Below, in pieces: positions 18,226 to 26,698 of a stretch of 58,265 bases of DNA. The DNA is taken from contig DAOTTI010000158.1 of NCBI GenBank assembly GCA_034437795.1, positions 1 to 58,265 on the forward strand, read 5' to 3'. Source of the DNA: DAOTTI01 sp034437795 (GTDB lineage Bacteria > Chloroflexota > UBA11872 > UBA12225). A model generated the notes under the pieces. It searched no databases, was not told where the DNA came from, and saw only the letters and a program-made list of their open reading frames with translations. Position 1 is the first letter of the stretch, and each line of letters starts with the position of its first letter. The translations under genes and the position numbers were made by a program.

Positions 18226-21200
18226 TCAGCTGGCCGGCGCGCCGGCGACCGCCGTCTCTGCCGCCTGGGCGGCCCCCGCCGGCGCCACGACCCGCAGGCA
18301 GCCCAGCGCCTTCAGCAGGTCCTCCTTCCAGCGCTCCGGCTGGGGGTGCCGCGGGAGCCGGATCTGGCCATTGCGGACCACCGCCGCTGTGCCGAAGGCC
18401 CGGTAGAGCGCCAGCCGGTCGCTGACGACGAATGGCGACATCTTGATCACGAGCGTGCTGCCCTGGCTCTCGATCCCGCGCAGGAAGCGGGCCCGCGCCA
18501 GCATCTTGACGCGCAGCAGGTAGAACATGTCCGCCACCGGCGGGGGCATAGGGCCAAACCGGTCGGCGAACTCGCGCTCCACGTCGTTAACCTCCTCCTC
18601 GCTGCGCAAGGCGGCCAGGCGCCGATAGAGCCGCACCTTGAGGTCCGGATCGCCGACGTAGCTGTCGGGCAGGTGCGCCCCCAGCGGCAGGTCGATCACC
18701 AGCTCGTACTCCGGCAGCGCGCGCTTGCCCCGCAGCTCGTCCACCGCCTGGGCCAGCAGCCGGCAGTAGAGATCGAAGCCGACGGTGTTCATGAACCCGC
18801 TCTGCTCGGGGCCGAGCAGGTTCCCCGCGCCCCGGATCTCCAGGTCCTTCATCGCGATCTTGAAGCCGGCGCCGAGGTCCGTGGCCTCGAAGATGGTGCG
18901 CAGGCGCTTCTCCGCCGCCTCGGTCAGGCGCCGGTGTGGGTCGTAGAGCAGGTAGGCATAGGCCTGGTTCCCGCTGCGCCCCACGCGGCCGCGGAGCTGG
19001 TAGAGCTGGGCCAGGCCGAAGTTGCCGGCTTCATTGACGATGATGGTGTTCACGTTGGGGATGTCCAGCCCATTCTCGATGATCGTGCTGCAGACCAGCA
19101 CGTCGTGCGAGCCCTGGCTGAACTCCACCATCACCCGCTCCAGCGCGTCCTCGTCCATCTGCCCGTGCGCCACCGTCACGTCCACCTCCGGCACGAGCCG
19201 GCGCAGCCTGGCCGCGGCGCTCTCGATCGTCTGCACCCGATTGTGGACGAAGTAGACCTGGCCCCCGCGGTCTACCTCGCGCAGGATGGCCTCCCGCACC
19301 AGGTCGTCGTTGTAGCCGGTGACATAGGTCTTGATCGGCAGGCGCGCCTCCGGCGGCGTCTCGATGACGCTCATGTCCCGCAGCCCGACCAGGCTCATGT
19401 GCAGCGTGCGCGGAATGGGCGTGGCGGTGAGGGTGAGCACGTGCACATCGGTGCGTAGCTGCTTCAACCGTTCCTTATGCACTACGCCGAAGCGCTGCTC
19501 CTCGTCGATGATCAGCAGGCCGAGGTCCTTGAACCGCACGTCCTTGCTGAGCAGCCGGTGGGTGCCGATGACGATGTCCACCGTGCCGGCCCGCAGCCCC
19601 TCGATCACTGCGTCCTGCTCCTTCGGCGAGCGGAACCGGCTCAGCAGCTCGATGTTGACCGGATAGGCCTGCATCCGCTGCCGGAACGTCTGGTAGTGCT
19701 GGAGCGCCAGCACCGTGGTCGGCACCAGCACCGCCACCTGCTTGCCATCCTGCACCGCCTTGAACGCGGCCCGTACCGCCACCTCCGTCTTGCCGAAGCC
19801 AACGTCGCCGCAGACCAGGCGGTCCATCGGCTTCTCCTGCTCCATGTCCCGCTTCACCTCGGCCACGGCCTGGAGCTGGTCTGGCGTCTCCACGTAGGGG
19901 AAGGCCTCCTCCAGCTCACGCTGCCACTCGTTGTCCGTCGAGAAGGCGTGCGCCCGCGCCGTCTCGCGGGTGGCGTAGAGGTCAAGCAGCCCCTTGGCGA
20001 TCTCCGCCACCGACTGCCGGACCCGGTTCTTGGCCCGCTCCCACTCCGCGCCGCCCAGCCGGCTCAGCGCCGGGACGTGATCGCCGACGCCGATGTAGCG
20101 TTCGACGCGGTCCAGCTGGTCGGTGGGGACGTAAACGCGGTCGCTGCCGGCGAACTGGAGCAGCAGGTATTCACGCTCACCGGCCTCCGTCCGGCGGCGG
20201 ACCAGGCCCTGGTACTGGGCGATCCCGTGCTCGACGTGCACCACGAAGTCGCCCGGCCTGAGCTCCTCCAGGAAGCTCTCGCGGGCGATACGCCGGCGCC
20301 GGATCACCCGCCGCGGCTTGGCCCAGCCGAAGACCTCCGTGTCCGAGAGGAGGAACACCCCCAGGGCGCTATTGGACCAGCCCTCGCCGAGCTGGCCGTG
20401 CACCAGGCTGATCGAGCCGCCCTCCGGCGCCCGCTCCAGGCGCTCCAGCGGCGCCAGCGCCACTCCACGGTCGGCGAACAGCTCGGCCAGCCGCGCCGCC
20501 TGCTGCGAGACCAGCACCACGCGCTGCCTGGCCCGCTGCTTGGCCCGTGCGGCGTCGGCGACCTCCTTGATCCGGCCGCCAAACGTCGGCGCCAGATCGA
20601 ACGAGGCCAAGTGAACGGCCCCCTCGGCCTCCGCCTCCTTCGCCTGCGCCAGCGCCGCGGCCACGGCGCCATCGTCGTTCCCCTCTCTCGCGGTGGACAA
20701 TGGCGGAGGCGTGGCGAGCGCCCCTTCCCCGCTCGTCTCCAGCGCCGAGGCGGTCCCCGCGGCTGACCCCGCCCAGCCGGTGGAGGGAACAGCACGGGCC
20801 TCCAGCCTCGTCTGTAGCACGGGGATCGTCGCCGGCCGGTAGCTCAGGTGGATGGCGGCGCCCTGCGCCAGCCGGCGGAGCAGGGCCGCGGCCGGCCAGG
20901 AGTTGGGGCGAAAGCCGGGCGGAATGGCGCCCGATTGGGTGAGCTTCTGGCGCAGCTCCGCCACCTGCTCGTCCAGGTCCCGCAGGCGGGTCTCCACCGC
21001 CGCCGGCTCGTCGATGATCGTGACCGCCTCCGGCAGGTAATCCAGGAGCGTCGCCGGCTGGGGCGCCAGGTAGCCCGCGTAGAACGGCACCTCCGAGAAG
21101 AAGTGGCCGGCTTCGAGCTCGCGTACCTGCCACTCCCACTCCTCGCGCACCTCCGGGCGCAGGCTCGACCAGTCCAGGGCGCGGAGCGCGAGCGCCGCTT

Positions 21201-22032
21201 CCTGCCCCCGCCACAGAGCGAACTCGGTGGCCGGTGCCAGCCGCAGGACCTCGGCGGGGCCGGTCGAGCGCTGGGTCGCCGGGTCAAAGTGCCGCAGGCT
21301 CTCGATCTCGTCACCGAAGAGCTCCAGCCGCACCGGGGAGTCCGCCAGGGGCGGGTAGAGGTCCAGGATGCCGCCCCGTTGCGAGAACGAGCCCGGCGTC
21401 TCCACCAGGCTGACCCGCTCGTAGCCAATGGACGCCAGGTAACGCGCCAGCGCCTCCAGGTTGTAACGGCTGCCGCGGCGCAGCGTCAGGACGCGCCGGC
21501 CAAACTCCGCCGGCGGCGCCAGCACGAAGAGCAGGGCCTGGACGCTGGTCACGACTACAAATGGCGGCTCATCCGCGGCTTCCGTTGCCCTACCTCCATC
21601 GTGCCCGCTCGGCACTGAGGGGTAGCGCTCGCTCACCTGCACCAGCGTGCCGGCCCGCGCCGCCACCGTCTCCGGCACCGATGGCAGCTGCTCGAACGGG
21701 AGGGCGTCATAGGCGGGGAAAAGCAGCACCCGCTCCGGCGCCGCCGACCACGCCAGGAGATCCTGGTACCAGTCCTGGGCGCGGGCGGCGTCGGCGGCCA
21801 CCAGCACCAGCGGCCGCCCGCTGCGCGCCTGCAGCCCGGCCACCAGGTATGGCTTGGCCGCCTCGCGGATCACGACCAGAGGCGCCCCCGCCGACGAAAT
21901 CGAGGCACGGTCGAGCGGGCCTTCCACGGTCGCGCCGGTTCGGCTCGCCGCCGGCGCGCCACGAGCGAGGTCGACGAGCTGGCGGAACTCGGGCAGCTGG
22001 TCCAGCAGGGGGAGCAGTCCGGAAAGACGCAT
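18226..22032 (-). CDS. mfd: transcription-repair coupling factor Mfd
   Basis: ATP-dependent translocase that pushes stalled RNA polymerase off DNA lesions and recruits UvrA. 1268 residues, a normal length. The N-terminal UvrB-like region includes VVVTSVQALLFVLAPP and GGILDLYPP. The RNA-polymerase-interacting Tudor-like domain is GDFVVHVEHGIAQYQGL. The helicase region carries CGDVGFGKTEVAVRAAF (Walker A), LIIDEEQRFGVVHKE (DEEQ box), LTATPIPRTLHMS and the RIIENGLDIPN-like TIIENGLDIPNVNTIIV. The C-terminal TRCF domain is present. It starts 12 bp after the stop of pth; pth-mfd is a classic pair, so they are probably one operon. There is a Gly/Ala/Ser-rich insertion near residues 405-450. Confidence 0.97.
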   Translation of the reverse strand: MRLSGLLPLLDQLPEFRQLVDLARGAPAASRTGATVEGPLDRASISSAGAPLVVIREAAKPYLVAGLQARSGRPLVLVAADAARAQDWYQDLLAWSAAPERVLLFPAYDALPFEQLPSVPETVAARAGTLVQVSERYPSVPSGHDGGRATEAADEPPFVVVTSVQALLFVLAPPAEFGRRVLTLRRGSRYNLEALARYLASIGYERVSLVETPGSFSQRGGILDLYPPLADSPVRLELFGDEIESLRHFDPATQRSTGPAEVLRLAPATEFALWRGQEAALALRALDWSSLRPEVREEWEWQVRELEAGHFFSEVPFYAGYLAPQPATLLDYLPEAVTIIDEPAAVETRLRDLDEQVAELRQKLTQSGAIPPGFRPNSWPAAALLRRLAQGAAIHLSYRPATIPVLQTRLEARAVPSTGWAGSAAGTASALETSGEGALATPPPLSTAREGNDDGAVAAALAQAKEAEAEGAVHLASFDLAPTFGGRIKEVADAARAKQRARQRVVLVSQQAARLAELFADRGVALAPLERLERAPEGGSISLVHGQLGEGWSNSALGVFLLSDTEVFGWAKPRRVIRRRRIARESFLEELRPGDFVVHVEHGIAQYQGLVRRRTEAGEREYLLLQFAGSDRVYVPTDQLDRVERYIGVGDHVPALSRLGGAEWERAKNRVRQSVAEIAKGLLDLYATRETARAHAFSTDNEWQRELEEAFPYVETPDQLQAVAEVKRDMEQEKPMDRLVCGDVGFGKTEVAVRAAFKAVQDGKQVAVLVPTTVLALQHYQTFRQRMQAYPVNIELLSRFRSPKEQDAVIEGLRAGTVDIVIGTHRLLSKDVRFKDLGLLIIDEEQRFGVVHKERLKQLRTDVHVLTLTATPIPRTLHMSLVGLRDMSVIETPPEARLPIKTYVTGYNDDLVREAILREVDRGGQVYFVHNRVQTIESAAARLRRLVPEVDVTVAHGQMDEDALERVMVEFSQGSHDVLVCSTIIENGLDIPNVNTIIVNEAGNFGLAQLYQLRGRVGRSGNQAYAYLLYDPHRRLTEAAEKRLRTIFEATDLGAGFKIAMKDLEIRGAGNLLGPEQSGFMNTVGFDLYCRLLAQAVDELRGKRALPEYELVIDLPLGAHLPDSYVGDPDLKVRLYRRLAALRSEEEVNDVEREFADRFGPMPPPVADMFYLLRVKMLARARFLRGIESQGSTLVIKMSPFVVSDRLALYRAFGTAAVVRNGQIRLPRHPQPERWKEDLLKALGCLRVVAPAGAAQAAETAVAGAPAS

Positions 22033-22044
22033 GCGTGCGTACCC

Positions 22045-22743
22045 TCAAGGTGTGCCTGTGCCGGGCGTGTATGGTGTGGGGGCGACCTGCCGGTCGCCGG
22101 CCGCTGCCGGCGCCACCACCAGGCCGTTGAAGCGGTTCATCGCCGCCTCGATCCCTTCCCGCAGCCAGCACTCGGCGGCGTCGGCCGCCAGGGCCAGGGC
22201 CGGGCCGACGACCGCCAGCTCCTCGGGCGTAAAGGCGGCCAGCACGAAGTCGATGGGGTCCATGCCCGCCGGCGGCCGGCCGATCCCCACCTTGATCCGC
22301 GGAAACGGCGGGGCCGTCCTTGCCCCGGCGCCGTTCGTCTCGGGCGCGGCGCCGGCGGCGGTCCGGCGGCTGAGCTGGGTCAGGTGCTCCTGGATGGACT
22401 TGATCCCCCCGTGGCCGCCGGAGCTTCCCTGCGGGCGCACCCTGATCCGCCCTGGCGCCAGGTCCATGTCGTCGTAGATCACCAGGATCTCCTCGGGCCG
22501 CAGCCCGTCCCGCTCCACCAGCAGGCGGACGGCGCGCCCGCTCTCATTCATGTAGGTGAGGGGCTTGACCAGCAGCACCGTCTCCCCGTCCACCGTGCAG
22601 CGCCGCACTTCGGCCTGGCGCGTCTTCTCAGGGCGGCCGCATGGCCAGCGCGCGGCCAGCCGGTCCACGACCATCCAGCCGGCGTTGTGGCGCGTGTGCT
22701 GATAGCGCGGCCCGGGGTTGCCCAGGCCGACGATGGCTTTCAT
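22045..22743 (-). CDS. pth: peptidyl-tRNA hydrolase
   Basis: Releases peptides from prematurely dropped peptidyl-tRNA. Hallmarks: AIVGLGNPGPRYQHTRHNAGW with the catalytic His near residue 20, KPLTYMNESG with the substrate-binding Asn, VIYDDMDL, and GSSGGHGGIKSI. The family is usually about 190 residues; this one is 232. The extra length comes from an Ala/Thr/Gly-rich insert around residues 133-146 and a Pro/Thr-rich tail after residue 210. First gene of the pth-mfd pair on the minus strand. Confidence 0.96.
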   Translation of the reverse strand: MKAIVGLGNPGPRYQHTRHNAGWMVVDRLAARWPCGRPEKTRQAEVRRCTVDGETVLLVKPLTYMNESGRAVRLLVERDGLRPEEILVIYDDMDLAPGRIRVRPQGSSGGHGGIKSIQEHLTQLSRRTAAGAAPETNGAGARTAPPFPRIKVGIGRPPAGMDPIDFVLAAFTPEELAVVGPALALAADAAECWLREGIEAAMNRFNGLVVAPAAAGDRQVAPTPYTPGTGTP

Positions 22744-22831
22744 CTCTGTGCGCGTCTCGTGCTTTCCGGCCCCTGCCCCACGCCGCCAGGAGGGCCGGCG
22801 GGGAGAGGCCCACGCAAGGCAAACGCCAAAT

Positions 22832-22860
22832 AGGGCCGGTTCGGGCGAACCGGCCCTTTT
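22832..22860 (+). terminator. strong GC-rich hairpin with T run
   Basis: AGGGCCGGTTCG pairs with CGAACCGGCCCT (12-bp stem) and is followed on the + strand by a short T run. On the minus strand it lies between the end of the 126-residue gene (23032) and pth, followed there by ATTTGGCG. The T run best suits a + strand transcript, but no + strand gene ends nearby, so it may act mainly as a bidirectional block. Confidence 0.55.
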
Positions 22861-22878
22861 AGCCTTGCTATGAAAAGT

Positions 22879-22967
22879 GTATCAGCCGCACCCACAGAGA
22901 GGGCGGGCCAGTGGGCCGGGGCGGCTATCCGCCGTGTCCGTATCAGCCGCACCCACAGAGAGGGCGG
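22879..22967. repeat. 28-bp perfect direct repeat, two copies
   Basis: Bases 22879-22906 and 22940-22967 are identical over 28 bases (beginning GTATCAGCCGCACCC and ending GAGAGGGCGG), 61 bp apart. They lie in the intergenic region upstream of pth-mfd. Possible regulator binding sites or a small tandem duplication. Confidence 0.7.
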
Positions 22968-23031
22968 ACGTCACCCCCTCGGGCCGGGGCCGCGCAGCGG
23001 GCGGCGGTGAGGGCGGCGCGGGTGAGGCGCC

Positions 23032-23412
23032 CTACTCCGCCCCAGGCGCCGGCCGGAGGGGCGGGTGCCCGTCCAGCAGCTCGCGGTAGCGGCGGTAGTA
23101 GGCGGCGTCGCGGGCCACGCGGCAGGCGCGCGCCGTGTCCGGCGACGGGGCCAGCTGCCTGGCCCGCTCCCACAGCCCTTCGTCGCCCCCCTGCCGGCGA
23201 TAGGCCTCGATCAGCGCCGCCACGGTGGCGATACCCGCCAGGCTGCGGTAGGCCTCGATCAGCGCCGCCACGGTGGCGATACCCGCCAGGCTGCGGTAGG
23301 CCTCATGCGCCAGCTCCACCATGGACGCGCGGGCAGGCTCCTCCAGCGACATCACCGCCCGCGCTGCGGCCGCCCAGGCTGCGGTAGGATAGGGATGTTC
23401 TGACAGCGCCAT
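23032..23412 (-). CDS. hypothetical protein with internal 16-residue tandem repeat
   Basis: A 126-residue protein of unknown function. It is Ala/Arg-rich and helical, with an exact 16-residue repeat (AYRSLAGIATVAALIE) in tandem at about residues 39-70 and a partial match before and after. The DNA of the two units is identical over 48 bases (23201-23248 and 23249-23296), indicating a recent duplication. The stretch DAAYYRRYRELLDG at the C-terminus suggests a genuine coding region. Its ATG overlaps the divergent ATG of the deacetylase gene in one CCATGG, so one of the two starts may be misplaced. Confidence 0.5.
   Translation of the reverse strand: MALSEHPYPTAAWAAAARAVMSLEEPARASMVELAHEAYRSLAGIATVAALIEAYRSLAGIATVAALIEAYRRQGGDEGLWERARQLAPSPDTARACRVARDAAYYRRYRELLDGHPPLRPAPGAE
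23201..23296. repeat. 48-bp perfect tandem duplication within a coding region
   Basis: Two identical 48-base units, followed by the first eight bases of a third. It is in frame and adds 16 residues to the encoded protein. Perfect identity suggests a recent event or ongoing length variation. Confidence 0.9.
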
Positions 23413-24574
23413 GGCCGCGCCCGTACCCCGAGATCCCGTCGTAGAGCGTAGCGCACCGGCGGCGTTCGTTTACGCGCCACCGCTGGCGGAGGCCACGCTG
23501 CGCCCCGACCATCCCCTGAAACCGGCCCGCGCGCGCGACTGCTACGAGCTCCTGAGGTCCATCGGCGTCTTCGACCGAGGCGATGTGCAGGTGGTGGCGC
23601 CTCGCCCCGCCACGGTCGCTGACGTCGTGCGCGTGCACACGCCGGACTACGTGGACCTGGTGCGGCGCCTCTCGGACCCCGTGACCGCCTCCACCGTACC
23701 GGCGGCGGAGGCGCTTCTCTATGGCCTCTCCGCCTACGGCGACACCCCCCCGTTCGCCGGCATGTTCGAGTACCACCTGCTGGTCAGTGGGGCATCGATG
23801 GAGACGCTGCGCCTGGTCGACGCCGGCGAGGTGCGGTGCGCCTTCCAGCCGGCCGGCGGCGCCAACCACCACGCCATGCCCGGCCGCGCCAGCGGCTTCG
23901 GCGTCTTCAACGACGCCGCGATCGCCATTGCCGGTCTGCGCGAGCGCGGGCGGCGGATCATGTACCTGGACCTGGACGTGCACCACGGCGACGGCGTGGA
24001 AGCAATCTTCGAGCAAGACGATGGCGTCCTCACCGTCTCGCTGCACGAATCGACGCGCACGCTCTTCCCCGGCCCCAAAGGTGGCTTCCCCGAGAACATC
24101 GGCACCGGCAGGGGAGCGGGCTACAGCGTCAACGTCGCCCTGGCGCCCTACACAGGCGACGAGACGTGGCTGTGGGCCTTTGACGAGATCGTGCCGCCGC
24201 TCTACCGCGCCTTCGCGCCGGACCTGCTCGTGGTGCAGCTCGGCGCCGACGGCTACTACACCGACCCGCTGGCGCACCTCCTGCTGACCGAGCGCGCCTA
24301 CGAGCAGGCCGCTCGCCGGCTGGTGGAGCTCACTGGCGGGCGCCTCGCCGCCGTCGGCGGCGGCGGCTACGACGTGCAGTCCACCCCCCGCATCTGGGCC
24401 ATCGAGTTTCTGGTGTTCGCTGGCCTGGAGGTGCCGGACGCCTGGCGCCGTGGCCCGGCCCCGCCGCCGGAGGTCGACGCCCGCACGCGTGAGGAGGCGC
24501 GCCGGTTTGCCGAGCAATCCGTGGCCACCATCAAGCGCCTGGTCTTTCCCCGCCACGGGATCACGGCCAACTGA
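23411..24574 (+). CDS. AcuC/histone-deacetylase-family protein
   Basis: Zinc-dependent deacetylase of the arginase/HDAC fold, similar to AcuC, which removes acetyl groups from lysines (for instance of acetyl-CoA synthetase) or from small amines. The diagnostic sequence features are VRVHTPDYVD, the His pair in GGANHHAMP, the zinc ligands in YLDLDVHHGDGVEAIF, HESTRTLFPG and a final Asp ligand in QLGADGYYTDPLAHL. GGGGYD near the C-terminus includes the catalytic Tyr position. It has 387 residues, slightly long because of N- and C-terminal extensions. It is divergent from the hypothetical gene at 23032, with overlapping start codons. The physiological substrate is unknown. Confidence 0.9.
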   Translation: MAAPVPRDPVVERSAPAAFVYAPPLAEATLRPDHPLKPARARDCYELLRSIGVFDRGDVQVVAPRPATVADVVRVHTPDYVDLVRRLSDPVTASTVPAAEALLYGLSAYGDTPPFAGMFEYHLLVSGASMETLRLVDAGEVRCAFQPAGGANHHAMPGRASGFGVFNDAAIAIAGLRERGRRIMYLDLDVHHGDGVEAIFEQDDGVLTVSLHESTRTLFPGPKGGFPENIGTGRGAGYSVNVALAPYTGDETWLWAFDEIVPPLYRAFAPDLLVVQLGADGYYTDPLAHLLLTERAYEQAARRLVELTGGRLAAVGGGGYDVQSTPRIWAIEFLVFAGLEVPDAWRRGPAPPPEVDARTREEARRFAEQSVATIKRLVFPRHGITAN

Positions 24575-24722
24575 CGTAGCCAAAGGCCCACAGCAGGCCG
24601 GCGACGACCACCACGATAATCACGCCGGCGATGATGAAGTCGGCGAGCGTCGGGTCGCCCTCCTCCGCCTCCACCCGCGGCTGGAACTTCTCCCTGGCTC
24701 GGTTTTCTTCTGCCACGACCAT
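24561..24722 (-). CDS. small single-pass membrane protein
   Basis: A 53-residue protein starting MVVAEENRAREK. It has a charged cytoplasmic N-terminus and one hydrophobic helix (FIIAGVIIVVVVAGLLWAFGYV) close to the C-terminus, typical of small tail-anchored proteins. The frame is open to 24803, but that upstream part is compositionally odd. It ends 14 bp inside the convergent deacetylase gene. Function unknown. Confidence 0.55.
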   Translation of the reverse strand: MVVAEENRAREKFQPRVEAEEGDPTLADFIIAGVIIVVVVAGLLWAFGYVSWP

Positions 24723-24775
24723 CGATTCTGCCTGATGGCTGGCGGGAGCGCAGCCCGCGCCGGCCTCCGCGGTCT

Positions 24776-24850
24776 CTAGCCTGGCTTCTTCACGGCCGGC
24801 CAAGAGTTCCCTCTCCCTGTGGTAGAGCGGGAGCCCGCGCAGCGGGCGGG
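24776..24850. repeat. dispersed palindromic repeat copy with CTAG left end
   Basis: CTAGCCTGG...TTCACGGCCGG, then AGAGTTCCCTCTCCCTGTGG, with a degenerate right arm (TAGAGCGGGAG). It lies between the small membrane protein and the TetR remnant. Confidence 0.6.
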
Positions 24851-24855
24851 GGTGG

Positions 24856-25398
24856 TCAGGCCGACGGGCGGGGCCCGGCGCCAGCGAGCAGCACGTCGAT
24901 CGTCTCCTCGGCGAGCCGCGGCAGGTCGGGGCGCTCGTCGAGCAGGAATGCCAGGATCAGGCTGGCCGTGGGCAGGCGTGCCACTGCGGACGTGTTGAGC
25001 GGGGCGAGGCGGCTGTCGCGGATCGCCCGCTTCAGGTACGCCGCGACGGGCGCGCGCACCTCGTCCATCAGACCGAGCAGCCGCCGACCGATCTCCGGGT
25101 GCGTCAACGCCTCGCGCCAGAGCAGGCGCGCCAGTTTCCGGTTCGGCGCCACCGTCTCGAAGTGGCTACGGATCGCCTCGGCCAGCGCGCGGCGCGGGTC
25201 GTCCGTCGGGGCCGCGTCCAGGCGTTCCCGCAACCGGGATAGGATGGACCGCTCTTCCACCAGGCTCAGTAGCAGCGCCTCCTTGGTCGGGAAGTAGTAG
25301 AAGATAGGCCATTGGGCACGCCGGCCCGCGCGGCGATGGCCTTGGTGCGCGTGGTGGCGAAGCCCCGGGGCGTCGCCTGCACCGCCACCTCCACCGCT
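24856..25398 (-). pseudogene. TetR-family regulator, frameshifted and 5'-disrupted
   Basis: Most of a TetR repressor is readable but in two frames. The N-terminal helix-turn-helix is AVEVAVQ...GFATTRTKAIAARAGVPNG. The sequence then needs a -1 base correction at about 25306-25307 to continue as IFYYFPTKEALLLSLVEE, the standard TetR helix 3-4 region, and then through the ligand-binding domain to the end (WREALTHPEIGRRLLGLMDEV...). Upstream of AVEVAV the sequence turns into an IS5-type transposase relic instead of a normal start. The gene is therefore very likely inactive, unless the frameshift is a sequencing error; the missing native start would remain. Confidence 0.8.
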
Positions 25399-25710
25399 TG
25401 ACTGTCGAGGATCCCCGCGCGGGGCTCGGGATCGCGCCCGGTGGCCTTGCGGACCCGTCGCAGCGACCCGTACACGCGTTCCCAGGTGTCGTCTGGCCGC
25501 TACCGGCGGACGTAATGGTAGACCAGGGGCCAGGGCGGGAAGTCGTGGGGCAGCAGGCGCCACGATCCCCCGCGCGCACCACAGAGCGGATGGCGTCCAC
25601 CATCTCCCGTCGTGGGAAGGTGATCGGCCACCCGCCCGGCTTCGGCGCCGGCACCAGGCCCGTGATGGCCGCCCATTCGGGCGTCGGTACAGTCCGTGTC
25701 GTAGGCCCGT
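25399..25710 (-). mobile_element. IS5-family transposase remnant
   Basis: Translated fragments match the N-terminal half of IS5-family (DUF4096-type) transposases. They are PEWAAITGLVPAPKPGGWP, REMVDAIRSVVRAG, then in another frame WRLLPHDFPPWPLVYHYVRR, a TAG at 25500-25502, and RPDDTWERVYGSLRRV...GRDPEPRAGILDSQ. The order fits the family. The catalytic DDE core after ILDSQ is missing, because the sequence passes directly into the TetR remnant, both sharing an ILD-like stretch. No clear terminal inverted repeats were seen. An inactive relic. Confidence 0.8.
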
Positions 25711-25802
25711 CGTGCGCTCCTACTCCACGGCCTGCTGCACGATCAGGCCTACTTTTTTGACACGCTCTCAATGGGCTTCGGCGCATCTGGCCGTCTGCTG
25801 TC

Positions 25803-25831
25803 TTGACCGGCGCGCTCACCGGACGTAGAAT
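25803..25831 (+). promoter_or_regulatory. sigma-A-type promoter for the GntR gene
   Basis: TTGACC, 17-bp spacer, TAGAAT, directly before the GntR/FCD gene. If used, the transcript would start a few bases before the ATG at 25847, giving a very short leader. Confidence 0.6.
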
Positions 25832-25833
25832 GC

Positions 25834-25845
25834 TCACCATGGTGA
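25834..25845. promoter_or_regulatory. 12-bp palindrome, candidate GntR operator
   Basis: Perfect palindrome TCACCATGGTGA just after the -10 box and immediately before the GntR start codon. FCD-type GntR proteins often bind short palindromes at their own promoter, so autoregulation is plausible but inferred. Confidence 0.45.
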
Positions 25846-25846
25846 C

Positions 25847-26698
25847 ATGGTGATCGGCACCAAAGCAGGTGAAATCAGCTCTGGGAAGGACGGGCGCCAC
25901 CGCGCCCCTCGGGTGGCGGCGCAGCGCGTGGCGCGCTCCTTGCGCCCGCTGGAGAAGCCGTCGTCGCTGTGGCAGGACGCGGCGGTGGCCGTTCGGCGCG
26001 CCATCCTCTCCGGAGAGCTGCGCGACGGTGAGCGCGTCTCCGAGGCCAGTCTGGCGGAACTGCTGGGCGTGAGCCGGGCGCCGGTCCGCGACGCAATGCG
26101 CGTGCTGGTGCAGGAGGGACTACTCCGCCAGGGGGCGTGGGCGACGACGGTAGTCGGACTGACCGAGCGCGACGTGCGCCAGTTGTACGACCTGCGCCTC
26201 TACCTCGAGACCTACGCCGTGCGTCTGGTGGCAGGGCGGCTGGACGCCGAGTCCGACGCGGCGCTGGCGGAGGCCGTCGAGCGGATGTGCGCTGCGGCCG
26301 AGCGAGGGCACGACCCGCTGTACACGAGCGCCGACCTGTGCTTCCACCGCGCCCTGATCGCCTCGGCCAAGCACCGCTGGCTGCAGGCCACCTGGGAGCA
26401 GCTGGCGCCGACGATCCAGGCGGCGCTCGTGCTGGGCACCCACAACAGGAGCCGCTCGGCGACGATCGTCGCGGAGAGCCACCGGCTGCTGCTCGGGTCC
26501 CTGCGCGCGGGCGACGCCGCGGCGGCCGAGGAGCGGCTGCGGAGCCACATCGAGGGAGCGGCCGATCACCTGGTCAGGGAGTTCGTGCGCCTCCGCGCGC
26601 CTGTGGAGGACGCGCCAGCAGCCTCGCCGGCCCGCGCCGCCCGGCCCGCCCGGGCCCGCGGGGTAGACCGGGCAGAGCGAATAGGAGCACCATCATGA
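25847..26698 (+). CDS. GntR-family regulator with FCD ligand-binding domain
   Basis: Transcription regulator usually controlling sugar-acid or amino-acid catabolism. The winged helix-turn-helix is near residues 40-105 (AILSGELRDGERVSEASLAELLGVSRAPVRDAMRVLVQ). The FCD domain follows, with DLRLYLETYAVRLVA, DLCFHRALIASAKHRWL, ESHRLLLGSLRAGD and RLRSHIEGA; the spaced Asp/His residues match the metal-dependent FCD pocket. The N-terminal 35 residues are basic and may be over-called, with internal GTG codons as alternatives. Its TGA overlaps the ATG of the solute-binding gene (ATGA), so it is probably co-translated with, and may regulate, that uptake gene. Confidence 0.9.
   Translation: MVIGTKAGEISSGKDGRHRAPRVAAQRVARSLRPLEKPSSLWQDAAVAVRRAILSGELRDGERVSEASLAELLGVSRAPVRDAMRVLVQEGLLRQGAWATTVVGLTERDVRQLYDLRLYLETYAVRLVAGRLDAESDAALAEAVERMCAAAERGHDPLYTSADLCFHRALIASAKHRWLQATWEQLAPTIQAALVLGTHNRSRSATIVAESHRLLLGSLRAGDAAAAEERLRSHIEGAADHLVREFVRLRAPVEDAPAASPARAARPARARGVDRAERIGAPS

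Noticed and set aside
22879..22967. Two-repeat CRISPR remnant
   Set aside because: The 28-bp repeat and 33-bp spacing look CRISPR-like, but there are only two copies and no cas gene or leader.
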